The position numbers and the translations under genes were made by a program. The notes below the pieces were generated by a model. It was not told the origin of the DNA and did not search any database. It worked only from the letters and a program-made list of their open reading frames with translations. Shown here piece by piece: positions 44,421-56,005 of a DNA stretch of 64,000 nt. The DNA is taken from the NCBI RefSeq assembly GCF_905475395.1, contig NC_058340.1, forward strand, positions 69,914,181 to 69,978,180, written 5' to 3'. Every line of letters starts with the position of its first letter. Position 1 is the first letter of the stretch. The DNA comes from Chrysoperla carnea (lineage: Eukaryota > Arthropoda > Insecta > Neuroptera > Chrysopidae).

Positions 44421-44828
44421 TTACCAGATTGATGAACGGATAAGTGGTGCTGGGTGAGCAGCAATACCAACAGCTGGTGATGATAAAATAGTACGTGGAG
44501 CCAACAAACCTGGAGCACCAAGGGTTAATGGAGCTGGGGCTAAAGCTGGTGCACCAATAAAACCAGATGATGAGATGATGGTACGTGGAGCCAACAAACC
44601 TGGAGCGCCAAGAGCCAATGGAGCTGGTGCTAAAGCTGGAGCACTAAGTGCGATTGGTGCTGGAGCTAAAGCTGGTGCACTTAGTAAAGCTGGTTGGGAT
44701 CGTACAATTCCACTGCTTGTAGAAATGGCAGCTGGGGCTGCACTAAGAGCAATTGGTGCTCCAAGTAAATTACCAGCCAAAGCTGATGAACCAAAGATGG
44801 CGAGTACAACTGTGATGTATTTGAACAT
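44421..44828 (-). CDS. Ala/Pro/Leu-rich secreted protein 2 (cuticle-like), 135 aa
   Basis: Paralogue of the protein at 39810-40211. The signal peptide is identical (residues 1-18). The N-terminal mature part differs (AISTSSGIVRSQPALLSAP), followed by repeats of APALAPAPLALGAPGLLAPR and the shared C-terminus HPAPLIRSSIW. No cysteines or known chitin-binding domain. Presumed extracellular structural protein. Confidence 0.8.
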   Translation of the reverse strand: MFKYITVVLAIFGSSALAGNLLGAPIALSAAPAAISTSSGIVRSQPALLSAPALAPAPIALSAPALAPAPLALGAPGLLAPRTIISSSGFIGAPALAPAPLTLGAPGLLAPRTILSSPAVGIAAHPAPLIRSSIW

Positions 44829-44887
44829 TTTGACGGTTTGTTTTTTGTTAAATAACTTTGGTTATTTAGTTAAATTTGATTTGTGTA

Positions 44888-44930
44888 ACTGATATCGATT
44901 TCAAACGAGACCCAACTATTTATATACAAA
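44888..44930 (-). promoter_or_regulatory. Core promoter of Ala/Pro-rich gene 2
   Basis: On the minus strand, TATATAAATAG (about 44919-44927) lies ~33 bp before ATATCAGTT. Same arrangement and same 20-bp block as the two paralogues. Confidence 0.7.
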
Positions 44931-46310
44931 AAATTTTTGCAAAAATCAAATTAATCAATCATGTGATAATATGGTTCACGCATGGGCGGGGTTCAATGTT
45001 TGAGTATATTAATATAACTAGGGCCAGGTGTAGTATTTTTTAGCTCTTAACGTCATCAAATTTAAGAATCTATTGACAAGGTCCTGCCTAAAGCAAATTT
45101 TTGCATCACGGAAATTTTCATGGCCGGGAATTTTACTTCAAATTGCCTGGAAAGTTTTTAATTTCACGCTGAGCTTAAAGTTGATGAATATATAGTCGGT
45201 AATTGACAGTGGTGTAATCATCAAATGAGCTGATGGTATACGATAAAAGAGCCGCAAAAACAGAGGATGATATACGCTTTATGCCAGAAACAGGATTTCG
45301 AAATTTTTGATAAACAAATCAAACCAGTGGATTTCTTGACATTTTTAGGCAGGAAGGTATTGCAAAACTTCCAGTGAAACTTTTGGTCTTCACAGGAGAA
45401 GTTTAAATAGTTTAAAAGTTTGCATTTTTTTTTCGAATTGAGATTGTCGAATTTTATTAACAATACTACTATGAGCAATCTTAAAAAATTAAAATACTAA
45501 AAAAAACTTTTATAAAATCCTTTTTGCTAAATATCAGTTGAGAAATCTAAAGGGTTATAAAAATCTTGGTACATGGTACACTGGTGGACCTGAATCAGCC
45601 TCGAAACTTCTTTGGCGCCCAGGCTAGAATGGTAATTTTCAAGCTTAGCCCGTTCATATTTTATTAGATGAAACTTTTTAACTGGTATTCTTCATATTTG
45701 GAATGATCTTCTTATTTGAATATCGTTCATAATTTTTGTCTCCTGAAAGAGAATTTTCCCTCTAATAATTTTCGTAAATGAAAATTTTTTTCTCCAGATA
45801 TGTAAATTTTTGAAAGGGAAAAGTTTGTCCTCGGATATGAAAATTTACGTAAAGAAAAAATTACTTCCCAACTATATTTTCGTCAGGGGAAAATTTTTTT
45901 GAGAATTATATCCTCTTAAATTTTCAGCCGTCCTGAAATGGTTGCCAAATACTACACCTGGTCCTACACCTATAAGTATTAGCAATTGTGTCTGCTAAGT
46001 TGTTGTTTTTGAAATTTTTGCAATTACTTGCATCATTTTTAATTCACTTAAACTAAACTAAAGGCCATCTACTTGTTACAATTTTGTGTAAAATGTTATG
46101 GTATTGTTTTTTTAATGGGTCTATTTTTTTTTTATAAATATAATTTACATAATTTTGTTAATTCATGGGCGCCATCAACACGGATGTCCAAAATAAGAAA
46201 AAAGAAAATAGTCAAATTATCCCAAAGTTGCCATGAAATTTTTATCAATCTGTTAAGGGTTCAAAGAACACTTCAAGTAGCTGAAACCTTGAAAAATGGA
46301 TGTGATTTCA

Positions 46311-47345
46311 GCTGAAAAGAATGACCCAAAATAAGTATGTTTCAAAAAAAATTCCAAGATCGGATAAAATTTGCCTGAATTATCCAAAAAATCGAATTTT
46401 TTAACTTTATGACGTCATCAGAATCCAAAAAATTTAGTTTTGCTTTATCATATGCAAATTTTATCCAATTTTGATAAACCAAGTATGTAATCCTACTAAA
46501 TTTGGGTCATACTTTTCAAATTTGTGGTCAAAATTAATCTAGCTATAAAAGATTTCAAGAATGTGGAGTCCTCGTCCCGGAATTAAGCACATAAGTGATA
46601 GTTAGCAAAAAACTGACAAGTTCGAGCCAAAATTAGTGGGTTTCAAAAAAATTCCAATAAAATCGGATCACATATGCCTCTGTTATCAAAAAAATTGAAT
46701 TTTTTAACTTGATGACGTCATCAAAATCCAAAAAATTAAATTTTGCTCTATCAAATCCAAATTTTATCCAATTTTAATAAACCAAGTGTGTAATCCTACT
46801 TAATTTGGGTCATACTTTTCAAATTTGTTGTCAAAATTAACCTAGCTTTAATAGGTTTCAAGAATGTGGGGTGCTGGTCCAGAAATTAAGCACATAAGTG
46901 ATAGCTAGCGAAAAACTGGCATCACCGCTGAAAAGAATGACGCAAAATTAGTGGGTTTCAAAAAAAATTCCAATAAGATCGGATCAAATTTGCCAGTGTT
47001 ATCAAAAAAATCAAATTTTTTAACTTTATGACGTCATCAGAATCCAAAAAATTTAATTTTGCTTTATCATATCGAAATTTTATCCAATTTTGATAAACCA
47101 AGTATGTAATCCTACTAAATTTGGGCCATACTTTTCAAATTTGTGATCAAAATTAACCTAGCTCTAATAGATTTTAAAAATGTGAAACTTGGTCCCGGAA
47201 TTAAGCACATGAGTGATAGCTAGCGAAAAATTGAAATCACAGCTGAAAAGAATGACCCAAAATTTGTGGGTTTCAAAAAAAATTCCAATAAGATCGGATC
47301 AAACTTGCCTTTGTTACAAAAAAAACGAATTTTTTAACTTAATGT
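46311..47345. repeat. ~310-bp tandem satellite, 3.3 copies
   Basis: Units start at 46311, 46612, 46927 and 47242 (periods 301, 315, 315). Each contains GCTGAAAAGAATGACCCAAA (altered in the second), TTTTAACTTTATGACGTCATCA-like sequence and CCAAGTATGTAATCCTACT. The palindrome TGACGTCA occurs once per complete unit. Units are about 85-90% alike by eye. Confidence 0.85.
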
Positions 47346-48182
47346 ATTTATGTAAATAATGAGCGCCTTTTACATGATTCTTTACTAACTTTTTGTTTTA
47401 CGTAAAAGACCTACATTTTTTTTTGCGAATATTTCTTATGTGCCGGTGATGGGTGCCTCCTTTGCCACGCCCTAGCTCCGGACCTGTCTGTACTCACCTT
47501 TACCGATCAAAACTGACACCATGGTGCTTAAAATTACTTTTATATATAGGATCATCTTTTTTAACATGATTCCTGGTGGGTCATTTCACCCGAAATATTT
47601 AAGCATAGGCTTTCGTAGTCTAAAACACTTTTGAGAATTAGGTCCCTTTGATAAACAAAGATTTCTATTTATAAAAACCTACATTAATAGTTGATTTATT
47701 GAAAGATTAACCATAGCTATAAAATCACTGGAATTGATTTTGTCGATAATGGTACAACGCTGATGCTCAATAAAATACTCGTACATTAAAAAGAAATCAA
47801 ATATCCATAGTTCCTAGTCATAAAGTTTGCGCAATTAACCATGGAACAATTTATGTGAAGTCAAATAAAGGAAGAAATTACAGGTACACGATCAAGCAAT
47901 CGTGAGGTGTTTTTTTTTTTCGTAAAAGATACCTGCTACAAAGGGTAGATGTACATCTTTAAGATAAATGCCTGAGACGAAATTGAGCTACGAAAATTCC
48001 CCCAAATAAATAAAACGAAACAAATATATTTTAAATTAAAAAAAATTTATTATAAATATTTTTCATTATTTGTATAAAAAAAATTGTATGATAAATAATT
48101 TACAAACTGATGAAACTGATGAAGTCTAAATGACTAGAGCCTCTTATATTTACATCATTGAAATCACAGTATTATCAGCTAT

Positions 48183-48659
48183 TTACCAGATTGATGAACG
48201 GATAAGTGGTGATGGAGCGAGTCCAATAGCTGGAGATGACAAAATAGTGCGTTGTCCCAACAAACCTGGAGCACCAAGTGCTAATGGTGCTGATGCTAAA
48301 GCTGGTGATGAGAGAATTGTACGTGATGAGATTAAACCTGGTGCACCAAGAGTTAATGGAGCTGAAGCTAAAGCTGGAGCGCTAAGTAACCCAGGTGATG
48401 AGATAATGGTACGTGGAGCCAATAAACCTGGAGCGCCAAGAGTCAATTGGGCTGGTGCGCTAAGTGCTAATGGTGAACCAATCAAACCTGGTGAACCAAT
48501 TAAGCCTGGTGCACCAATTAAACCTGGTGATGATCGTAAAATTGTGCTTGTTGAAATAGCAGCTGGAGCTGCACTAAGTGCAATTGGTGCTCCAAGTAAG
48601 TTACCAGCCAAAGCTGATGAACCAAAGATGGCGAGTACAACTGTGATGTATTTGAACAT
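48183..48659 (-). CDS. Ala/Pro/Leu-rich secreted protein 3 (cuticle-like), 158 aa
   Basis: Third and longest member of the tandem family. Same signal peptide MFKYITVVLAIFGSSALA. It has a distinctive run of short Gly/Pro repeats (GLIGAPGLIGSPGLIGSP, about residues 47-64), then LTLGAPGLLAPRTIISSPG repeats, ending PLIRSSIW. The unit number differs from the paralogues, which suggests repeat slippage. Single exon, no cysteine. Confidence 0.8.
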   Translation of the reverse strand: MFKYITVVLAIFGSSALAGNLLGAPIALSAAPAAISTSTILRSSPGLIGAPGLIGSPGLIGSPLALSAPAQLTLGAPGLLAPRTIISSPGLLSAPALASAPLTLGAPGLISSRTILSSPALASAPLALGAPGLLGQRTILSSPAIGLAPSPLIRSSIW

Positions 48660-48717
48660 TTTGACGGTTTCTTTTTTGTAAAATAACTTTGGTTATTTAG
48701 TTAAATTTGATTTGTGT

Positions 48718-48760
48718 AACTGATATCGATTTCAAACAATATCCTAGTATTTATATACAA
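48718..48760 (-). promoter_or_regulatory. Core promoter of Ala/Pro-rich gene 3
   Basis: The minus strand has TATATAAATA (about 48749-48758) and ATATCAGTT about 33 bp downstream, conserved with the other two family members. Confidence 0.68.
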
Positions 48761-49254
48761 AATTTATTTTTTTGTTAAATTAAAATCAATTTTACGCACT
48801 GGGTGGGGACGTCATTAGCTTTATTTTGATTACTACTGGAAATAATAATCCTGACTAAATCCATACACTTAATTATCTTGAATATGCGCTGTACAATGAA
48901 AAATATCCGATTATTAGTATCTAAATTATAAATATTTTTAGGAAGGAACAAACTTGAGGAGACAAATTGACTTAAGGCGAAAGTATCCTTGCGCTCTTTT
49001 TACTCCGATTGGTTATTCAAGACTCAATTGTACGGTTATTTACTTACCATAAAAACTTCATTACGATACGACTAAATTTAGGGCTCAACATACAAAAATC
49101 TAAACGCTTTCTTTCGTATACTTTCTTATACAACCCATTAAGGTAGTGGAACCAATGATGGCCCTGGTCCTATGATAGCCCACATTTGAAAAAAAAAGTA
49201 TTCAATGGCAAATTCATTTCATATTTTATAGGCATGCGTAAAAACTATCTTAGA

Positions 49255-50960
49255 TTCCGTATGTTTGCTTAGATCTTTAAAACAACGCAACGGATTATGA
49301 TGCAGTTTTTTCTAATAGAGTTATTTAAGAGGAAGGTTTTTATGTATAATATAGTAGAGAAAAGTGTTGAAATAGGGGTTGGAAGAGATATGCTTCAAAA
49401 ACTTCAAAAGCTGTGCATCGATTAAGCTCAAATATTGATAAGATATACAACCAGCTTTAAGGATTGTTTTTATCTATTTTTAACCTTCGGGGAGGTGGAA
49501 AGCTGGAGCGAGCAAGTGGGGAAGGATAATCGAAAATTTTCAAATATACTCAAGTGGGGTATCAAATAAAAGAGCATGATGTATACATTACAAAACTGTA
49601 ATCCCTACACAAGGCGGGATGTGGGAGTAGGAGTGAAAGTGGGAATCAAATTAGGGTTTATGAACATACGTCGATTTTGCATCCAGCTCCTCATTTGTGT
49701 TAGGTTGACCACTAAAAGATTTGGCATGAACAAAAATTTATCAAAATAAAGATAGCTAATTTTTCAACGTGAATTCTATCATCCATTCTGTGTGTTTGTA
49801 TTGTAATTTTAGCAATTACTTGCATCAGATAAAAAAATATTCGTAAACTTTGTAAAGGCCGTCCACTGTGTTTGTTTACCTAAGAAATATGTATCAAACG
49901 GTAACGCTCGTTCTAAATTCTGCACTTGTTTTGATGTTTTGATTTTTTTTTTTTTTTTTTTTGTTACATGAATTATGACACAAGATTATAATCAAATTAA
50001 TATCATTTTATATGTGGTATAAATTTTAATTAATACGATAAACACATAACACAAAAATTGTAATTGAATGAAATGCTGGTAAGCTGGTGTGGAAGTCATA
50101 ATTAATTCTGGTATAATATTTATTTTTTTTTTTGCATGATACTTTAAAATCATATTTATGAGTGTTTATTACAAAATATTTTTTTTATTGATTTCCGCCA
50201 TAAAAAAAGAAATATGAATACAGATCAGTTTTTCATTTGTCATTGTCTTTGTGTAACAAGTATTACTCGATGGATGCTGATGAAATTTTTTTAATTCTTA
50301 CTTGATTGAAATGGATGAATTCGTTTGAATTTTTACTCCATTGAAGGTTAGAAATTCTTTGGATTCTTTCTCCTTGTGTCACAAATTTATCAACAAAAGC
50401 TATAATGTAATAAGGGAAAAAAAGCGAGTTAATTGTTGAAATACCCTGTATGGAAAGTTTTGAATGTTAGTGCTGACAATATTTTTTGTAAATTATTGAA
50501 GAGTTTTGAAAACCAACACAATTTTATAAATTACATGCTGTGAACTGCCCGCTTTGCTGGGCAACATCCCCACTTTCACCCCTCCCTCAATATCCCCTTG
50601 CTTAGAGGCTACAGTTTTGTAATGTACACGTCATACTCTTTTATTGGATACCCCACTTGAGTATATTTGAAAATATTATTCATCCTTACTTCCTCGCTTC
50701 ACCTTTCCATCTCCCGAAGCTTAAAAATAGATGAAAATAATCCTTGAAGCTGGTTGTATATCTTGTCAATAATTGAGCTTAATCGCTGCACAATTTTTTT
50801 GTTTTAAAGCGCATCCTTTTCAATCCCTTACTCTATTATATTTTGCATGTATTATGTAAACAAACCTTCTTCTTGAATCACTCTATATATTAGACAAAAC
50901 CTCATCAAAATCCGTTGCGTAGTTTTAAAGATCTAAGCATAAATATAGACATAATTGGTA
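49255..50960. repeat. Inverted pair of a dispersed repeat (R3)
   Basis: Segments 49255-49645 and 50545-50960 are inverted and clearly similar: CTTAGATCTTTAAAACAACG faces CGTAGTTTTAAAGATCTAAG, and ATACTCAAGTGGGGTATC faces GATACCCCACTTGAGTAT. The middle 0.9 kb is unrelated. Either two separate insertions or arms of one foldback element. Confidence 0.65.
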
Positions 50961-50988
50961 CCTACAGGCAGCAGAAAGCGACTTCATC

Positions 50989-51102
50989 ATACCATGTATA
51001 TATGAATATGTCAAGGTATATTAAGTTTAGCCCCAAGTTTTTAACGCTTAAAAATATTGATGATACGAACAAAATTTTGGTATAGGTGTTCATAAAATCA
51101 CC
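50989..51102 (-). repeat. Dispersed repeat R1, reversed copy
   Basis: Reads on the minus strand as GGTGATTTTATGAACACC through to the terminus near CATGGTA. Matches the 3' half of the R1 copy at 41537-42189. Confidence 0.65.
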
Positions 51103-51939
51103 TTATTAGTAAATTAGTACCTAATCAATCATTATTTAATAGCTGTTACCCTTCAAATTTTATTATTTATCAAAGATAATGGAATTATATTAAAAATAAA
51201 TTAAAATTTAATTTGCCTGCCAAAATTCAATAAATTCATACAATTCTCATGTAAATCAAATTTTAGTTTTATTATTAGAAATACCTTGATATTTATTTCT
51301 ATTTTTTATGAATTTTTATCAAATCATTATTTTGATTGCACATGAAACCTTCTCTTAGTAAGAAGATTCCACAGGGGCAAATAAAGCATTTGTAACAAAA
51401 ACCTTTTGCCATTTTTATTTTGAGAAAACTATGTGTTGATTTTTATAATCCTTCATAAATTAAATACTTTTTAAGATCCCAAAAAACAGTCCATTCATTT
51501 GCATCTTTATAGTTTTAGTGTCTAAGTTCATTTTCGAATCCATAAAATTGAAGTTGAGAGGTCAATATGGACTTTTTCTGAGTATCTTTTAAATAATTAA
51601 CAATTTTATGCTTCTCTTATCCATTAAAAAAATTCCTTATTTAATTGCACTAACAAACACAGTAAACGTAAATTGAATGACAAGGTAAATCGAGAGCAAT
51701 AACAATAATAACATAGACCTGTTTGTGATGGGGTTATCTAACTACACCAAAAAAAAACAACTTTCAATGCAAAACAAGAGTTGAGTTTTCTGACTTTTGT
51801 CCGGAAATTCGGTATTGATACTCCACTGTTCAGAAATCGTAAAAATACTAATTTCACAATAACTTACAAAAATTGTTCTGGCCATAAAAAACGTAAAAAA
51901 AAAAAAACTTTAAGTACTTTTTATTACTTTATATTTTTT

Positions 51940-52401
51940 TTACAATAACGTTTCCAATAAATTCACAATTGGATTCACCCATTTCGAAACAAAAGTATAT
52001 ACGGCATCTCTACGTGCGACACGTGAGCCAATCGCTCCAAATAACGAGACTCGTAATCGACGTGTTATTAAACGAGCTGCATTTCGTAAATCAACTAAAT
52101 TATTACCGGTTATATGAAATTCCGAAGCACGTTTCGGATGATTCGATGATTCTGCTGTATATTCTTCTTCATTATTCGATGCAGATGTTTTCCATGAATC
52201 CATCGATTTATTATCTTCATCAAGTATTATTTCATTTTCAATTTTTGATGATGTTGTTGTTGTTGTAATAAATGCCATTGGTGGTGCATCTTTAAATCGA
52301 AATATTCGAGTTGAATCCGATGTTGATTGACAAACATTTCTAGAAATTAATAACATAATTGTTAGAAATGACAATGGTAATTGTATTAAATGTTTTGACA
52401 T
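51940..52401 (-). CDS. Unknown secreted protein with basic cleavage-like sites, 153 aa
   Basis: Not recognised. Residues 1-25 look like a signal peptide (hydrophobic LPLSFLTIMLLISRNVC). A hydrophilic acidic middle follows, then HPKR at about residue 90. The C-terminal 63 residues are basic and amphipathic, with further TRR and ARR sites and end in WVNPIVNLLETLL. There is a single Cys, in the predicted signal-peptide end. The layout (signal, acidic pro-region, dibasic site, basic amphipathic tail) recalls a secreted precursor such as a neuropeptide or antimicrobial peptide, but that is inference. A TTATATAAATA lies about 95 bp upstream of the ATG. Single exon. Confidence 0.65.
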   Translation of the reverse strand: MSKHLIQLPLSFLTIMLLISRNVCQSTSDSTRIFRFKDAPPMAFITTTTTSSKIENEIILDEDNKSMDSWKTSASNNEEEYTAESSNHPKRASEFHITGNNLVDLRNAARLITRRLRVSLFGAIGSRVARRDAVYTFVSKWVNPIVNLLETLL

Positions 52402-52488
52402 TGTTTCAATTGTATTTTAAAATTTATTAATAAATATTTGTTTTTTGTATGGCTCCTAAACTATCAGACATTTCGTGTAAAATTTAGT

Positions 52489-52500
52489 ATTTATATAAAT
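52489..52500 (-). promoter_or_regulatory. TATA box candidate of the unknown secreted gene
   Basis: ATTTATATAAAT about 90-100 bp upstream of the ATG at 52401 on the minus strand. No clear initiator. Confidence 0.45.
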
Positions 52501-54946
52501 GATCAAATTCGGTTTAACAATTGTCTATTGTCATTTTTTCTTATACCCTGTGTATGAAACCTGTAATACAAAGAAGAAGCTTTTTCGGTTCCGAAAAGAT
52601 TCGCGTGACTTTCTGTACGCGGTTTTATCTCTAACGTTTTCTTTGGTAACGTTTCCTAGAATTTCACTGCTTCCATTAATCGGTGATGACCATAAAAAAG
52701 GGTGGTTAATTTTGGTCCGACACAACCTCAATTTTGTGAAAAATGAAATTTTCTGAATAGTTTAAAAATATGAAGTTACAGCGGATTTGTTGAGATTTCA
52801 AGGTTATTTTGCTCTGTTCAGAGTTCGATAGCAGGCAAGTTCGGTGTTCGGGTACAAAGTTAAAGAAAATTTAACTTATGTGCAGAAATCGTGAGTAAAT
52901 CTCTCATCACGCGAACAAAATTGCCGAAGAGCTCACTCAAGTGCTGACATTACGGTTTAAGCGAATCACACTATCAATGATACTCTGAAGGAATTCGATA
53001 TTTACTATCAAGTGCCGGTTATCCGTCCTATGATTTTCCATTTCGAGCTTTGCTCAGAGGTTAATACCGGAACAGGGCCTAGCTAAGCCAGCCATAGTTG
53101 CACACCTCTCCTTTCCTTTCATTTCCCCTGTATTTTTTTCCCGGTAATAATCACAGGGTATTAAAGTAATCAATATGTTCAATTTCAATTTATGGTTACT
53201 GATAACAGTTGAGCGTGGTCGTTTAATATTAATTTGTTTAAGTGTAATTTTAGGAAAATAATTTAAATGACTTTATTTGACACATCAAAAATTTGAGACC
53301 ATTTTTATGATCATCCTCTTTAAGGTTGAAATTTAATGAGGAAATTTCATTATTTATGGCCCAAAAAAAATTACTTAATATTATGCAAGAATTAAAGAGT
53401 ATATATAATAAAATTTATTTATTTTTTCCACTAAAAATTACTCTACCAATCGGTTTCCATTTTAGTGTCGGTTTCGGTAGTCAGAAAATCCAAAAAATTC
53501 TACTTCTAGATTCTTTAGAAGTAAACTCCAAAAAATGCTATAAGGCATTAAACTTTTGTTAATTTTATTTTCTACATTTTTTAATCCAAAAATTCGGAGA
53601 TTATACCTAAACCATTTTTTTCCTGATGTGTACAGTCTAAAAATGGAAATTTCGTAACCTTAGTATCTCATTGTTATTTACCAAAATTGTATTACGGTGG
53701 GCCAAGTGACCTATTGTCGAAAATTTGTTAGTAAAATAATACATTTGATGTAGGCTGACTTTTTAATAAGATATGAAGAAAATATTTAATCGCCATTGTA
53801 TTATAGTGTAATCGAATAATTTTTTAATTAAATTAAACTATCTCGACCCGTGCAGAATTCTCTCTTGGTATGTTTGTATAGATAATGGGTGCCGAGTGTT
53901 ATTTAATATTTATTACAATAAATTAATTAGTAATAATTTTAATGACTAATAAAATTACTTACATAAATTTTTGAAAAATTAGAAATAATTAATTTTTTTA
54001 TTATATAATGCATATCTCCATCAGACATTAGCCATATCGCCACATTGTCGACGAATGTTAGGTAATTTCCGGGTACCTTCGAATATTAAATAATAAAAAA
54101 GCATCCTGTGGACTATTTTAATCTATTATGACTTACAGCTCGTTTTGTAATTAACCAATCAAAAAATTATTCAGACAAAAGTTGGAGAGTTTGATTGTGT
54201 TCTGACATCAGATTGTACCTAGTTCTCCAAGTTGCTCTAATAGTCAATTTAGATCCTAAATGGTATAAAAGTTAGAATAATAGGCACTTTGAAATAGAAA
54301 GTTGATTCTCATAAGAAACTCTAACAGCTTTCGGAGGAAATGCGACTTAAAATTTCTGTCTCGTCCTGTTGAAGATCCGTGACATTATCCTCGTCCTTTC
54401 ATTGTTCGAATATCATACTCAATAGCTTTTGACTAAGATAAAATAAGATGAATCGATATAAGGAATAGTAGTACCTGTCGAATATAGTTATTAGAATGAA
54501 TGATATATCTAATCTTTACAAAATTTTATAACAATAGGGTATTATGAAACAAAAAGTTTAAGATTGAATAATATAGCTATTTGTAATTCTACATGAGTAT
54601 AAAATTATCGAATCAAAGAAAGTCGGTACATTATTTATTAAATCAAGAATAAAAATATCACTTTCAAAATTTAAATTTTAAACATTTGAACCACTTTTTT
54701 TATGTAAAATAATTTTGTATTCAAAATTTGTCGTTCATGTGTCAATATAATATGATAATATTCGGGTAAGATTAAATCTTTATGAGTTACCGATGAAAAT
54801 ATATCAATTGTATTCTGAAGAGAGAGTTCTTGAAAAGTTGGTTCGTTTACCCCTAAACGTAAAACAACGTACTCTTTAGAGATATCACCGTTTCTCAAAA
54901 AAAAAAAGATTTATTTGAAATATCTTTACAGTTGCTGATAATCATC

Positions 54947-55145
54947 CCTGGTGGAAAAAATATTTGAAAAAAGAGTAAGTCTTAATAAGTCTTAGGAAAC
55001 ACTGAAAAAGTTTTAGAAACTTTAAAAAAGTATTAAGAACTCTGAATAACTCTGAATTAGACTAGTCCGAAAACGTTGAGAAATTCAAAGTTCCTAAGAC
55101 TTTTTCAGAATTTCTTATTCTTTCTTCAAATATTTTTCCCCCGGG
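54947..55145. mobile_element. Hairpin MITE, second family member
   Basis: 199 bp. It starts CCTGGTGGAAAAAATATTTG, ends CAAATATTTTTCCCCCGGG, and has interior inverted AAGTCTTA/CTCTGAA words. Related to 34071-34312. Confidence 0.68.
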
Positions 55146-55354
55146 ATGTCTTCAGTATTAGGAAAACATCTATAAAAACTATTACATTCGAATCAAGAAC
55201 ACATCATCGAATTTTCGGGTGGAGTGAATTTCATTTATTACTTATTATATGGAGGTAAAAACTCATTCCGCTTTATATTTCTGTCTATAATTAGGTATAA
55301 TAAAAAAAAAACCATTCTGGAGCTATTTATTTGTTTATATACTTATTCATTTTT

Positions 55355-55620
55355 TATAAAAGACAATTAAAGCAGGTGACCTCCACAAAATGTAAAAATA
55401 GAATGATGTAAGTTCATTCAAAGTTTGCAAGAATATCTTTGAACACAAAGAAATTTACAATAATTTTTATTTACATCCCTTGTTTGTCGTCACACGCAAA
55501 TGGATGATTGATTTTTGATATCTGAACAACCACTCCCAAAGCATAATCCACGTATAAATAGAACGACTGGTGCTCTAAATCAATCATAATAATCATTTGC
55601 GTTTATTTGTAAACAAATCA
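55355..55620 (+). promoter_or_regulatory. Promoter region of Ala-rich gene 4, mirrored before gene 5
   Basis: About 270 bp match the reverse complement of 58970-59237 closely. Included are a TATA box (GTATAAATAG, about 55552-55561) and, near 55374-55388, CAGGTGACCTCCAC, which contains TGACCT, the complement of the nuclear-receptor half-site AGGTCA. Strong conservation next to diverged spacers suggests recent duplication or retained control elements. Confidence 0.65.
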
Positions 55621-55636
55621 TACAACAATTACCAAA

Positions 55637-56005
55637 ATGTACAAATCATTGATTGTTTTATTCGCTTGCGCTGCTGTCGCATTAGGTGGAATAATTATCA
55701 CCGATCCTCCAGCACCATTAGCTTTGGCTACTGCTCCTGGTTTGATTGCTCAACCACAACTTATTGCTGCTCGTGCTGCTCCAAGTTTAATTTCTCAACC
55801 ACAACTTATTTCTGCTGCCGCTGCTCCAGGTTTGATTGCTCAACCACAAATTATTGCCGCTCGTGCTGCTCCAAGTTTAATTGCTCAACCACAACTTATT
55901 TCTGCTGCCGCTGCTCCAAGTTTGATTGCTCAACCACAATTGATTGCTGCCCGTTCTGGTATTATTGCTGGTTCACCTTTAATTTCCACCGCTCAAATTT
56001 GGTAA
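55637..56005 (+). CDS. Ala/Gln-rich secreted protein 4 (cuticle-like), 122 aa
   Basis: Secreted low-complexity protein. Residues 1-17 (MYKSLIVLFACAAVALG) form a signal peptide. The mature part is about five repeats alternating APGLIAQPQLIAARA and APSLIAQPQLISAAA, ending SPLISTAQIW. No chitin-binding consensus. It is paired tail-to-tail with the paralogue at 58576-58956, whose C-terminal half is almost the same. Likely an extracellular structural protein of cuticle or a similar matrix, by composition. Confidence 0.82.
   Translation: MYKSLIVLFACAAVALGGIIITDPPAPLALATAPGLIAQPQLIAARAAPSLISQPQLISAAAAPGLIAQPQIIAARAAPSLIAQPQLISAAAAPSLIAQPQLIAARSGIIAGSPLISTAQIW

Larger units (their letters stand above)
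44829..48182. other. Spacer between Ala/Pro-rich genes 2 and 3
   Basis: Holds the promoter of gene 2, the ~310-bp satellite array and AT-rich DNA. Short frames at 45221-45478 and 46073-46315 show no domain and are not called. Confidence 0.55.
48660..51939. other. Repeat-rich spacer
   Basis: Contains the promoter of gene 3, an inverted pair of a dispersed repeat (49255-49645 and 50545-50960) and a reversed R1 copy. No gene is seen. Confidence 0.55.
52402..55636. other. Intergenic region with one MITE
   Basis: Apart from the hairpin element at 54947-55145 and the promoter before 55637, no gene or clear repeat is seen. Frames at 53326-53562 and 54671-54898 have no domain features and are not called. 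Confidence 0.5.
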
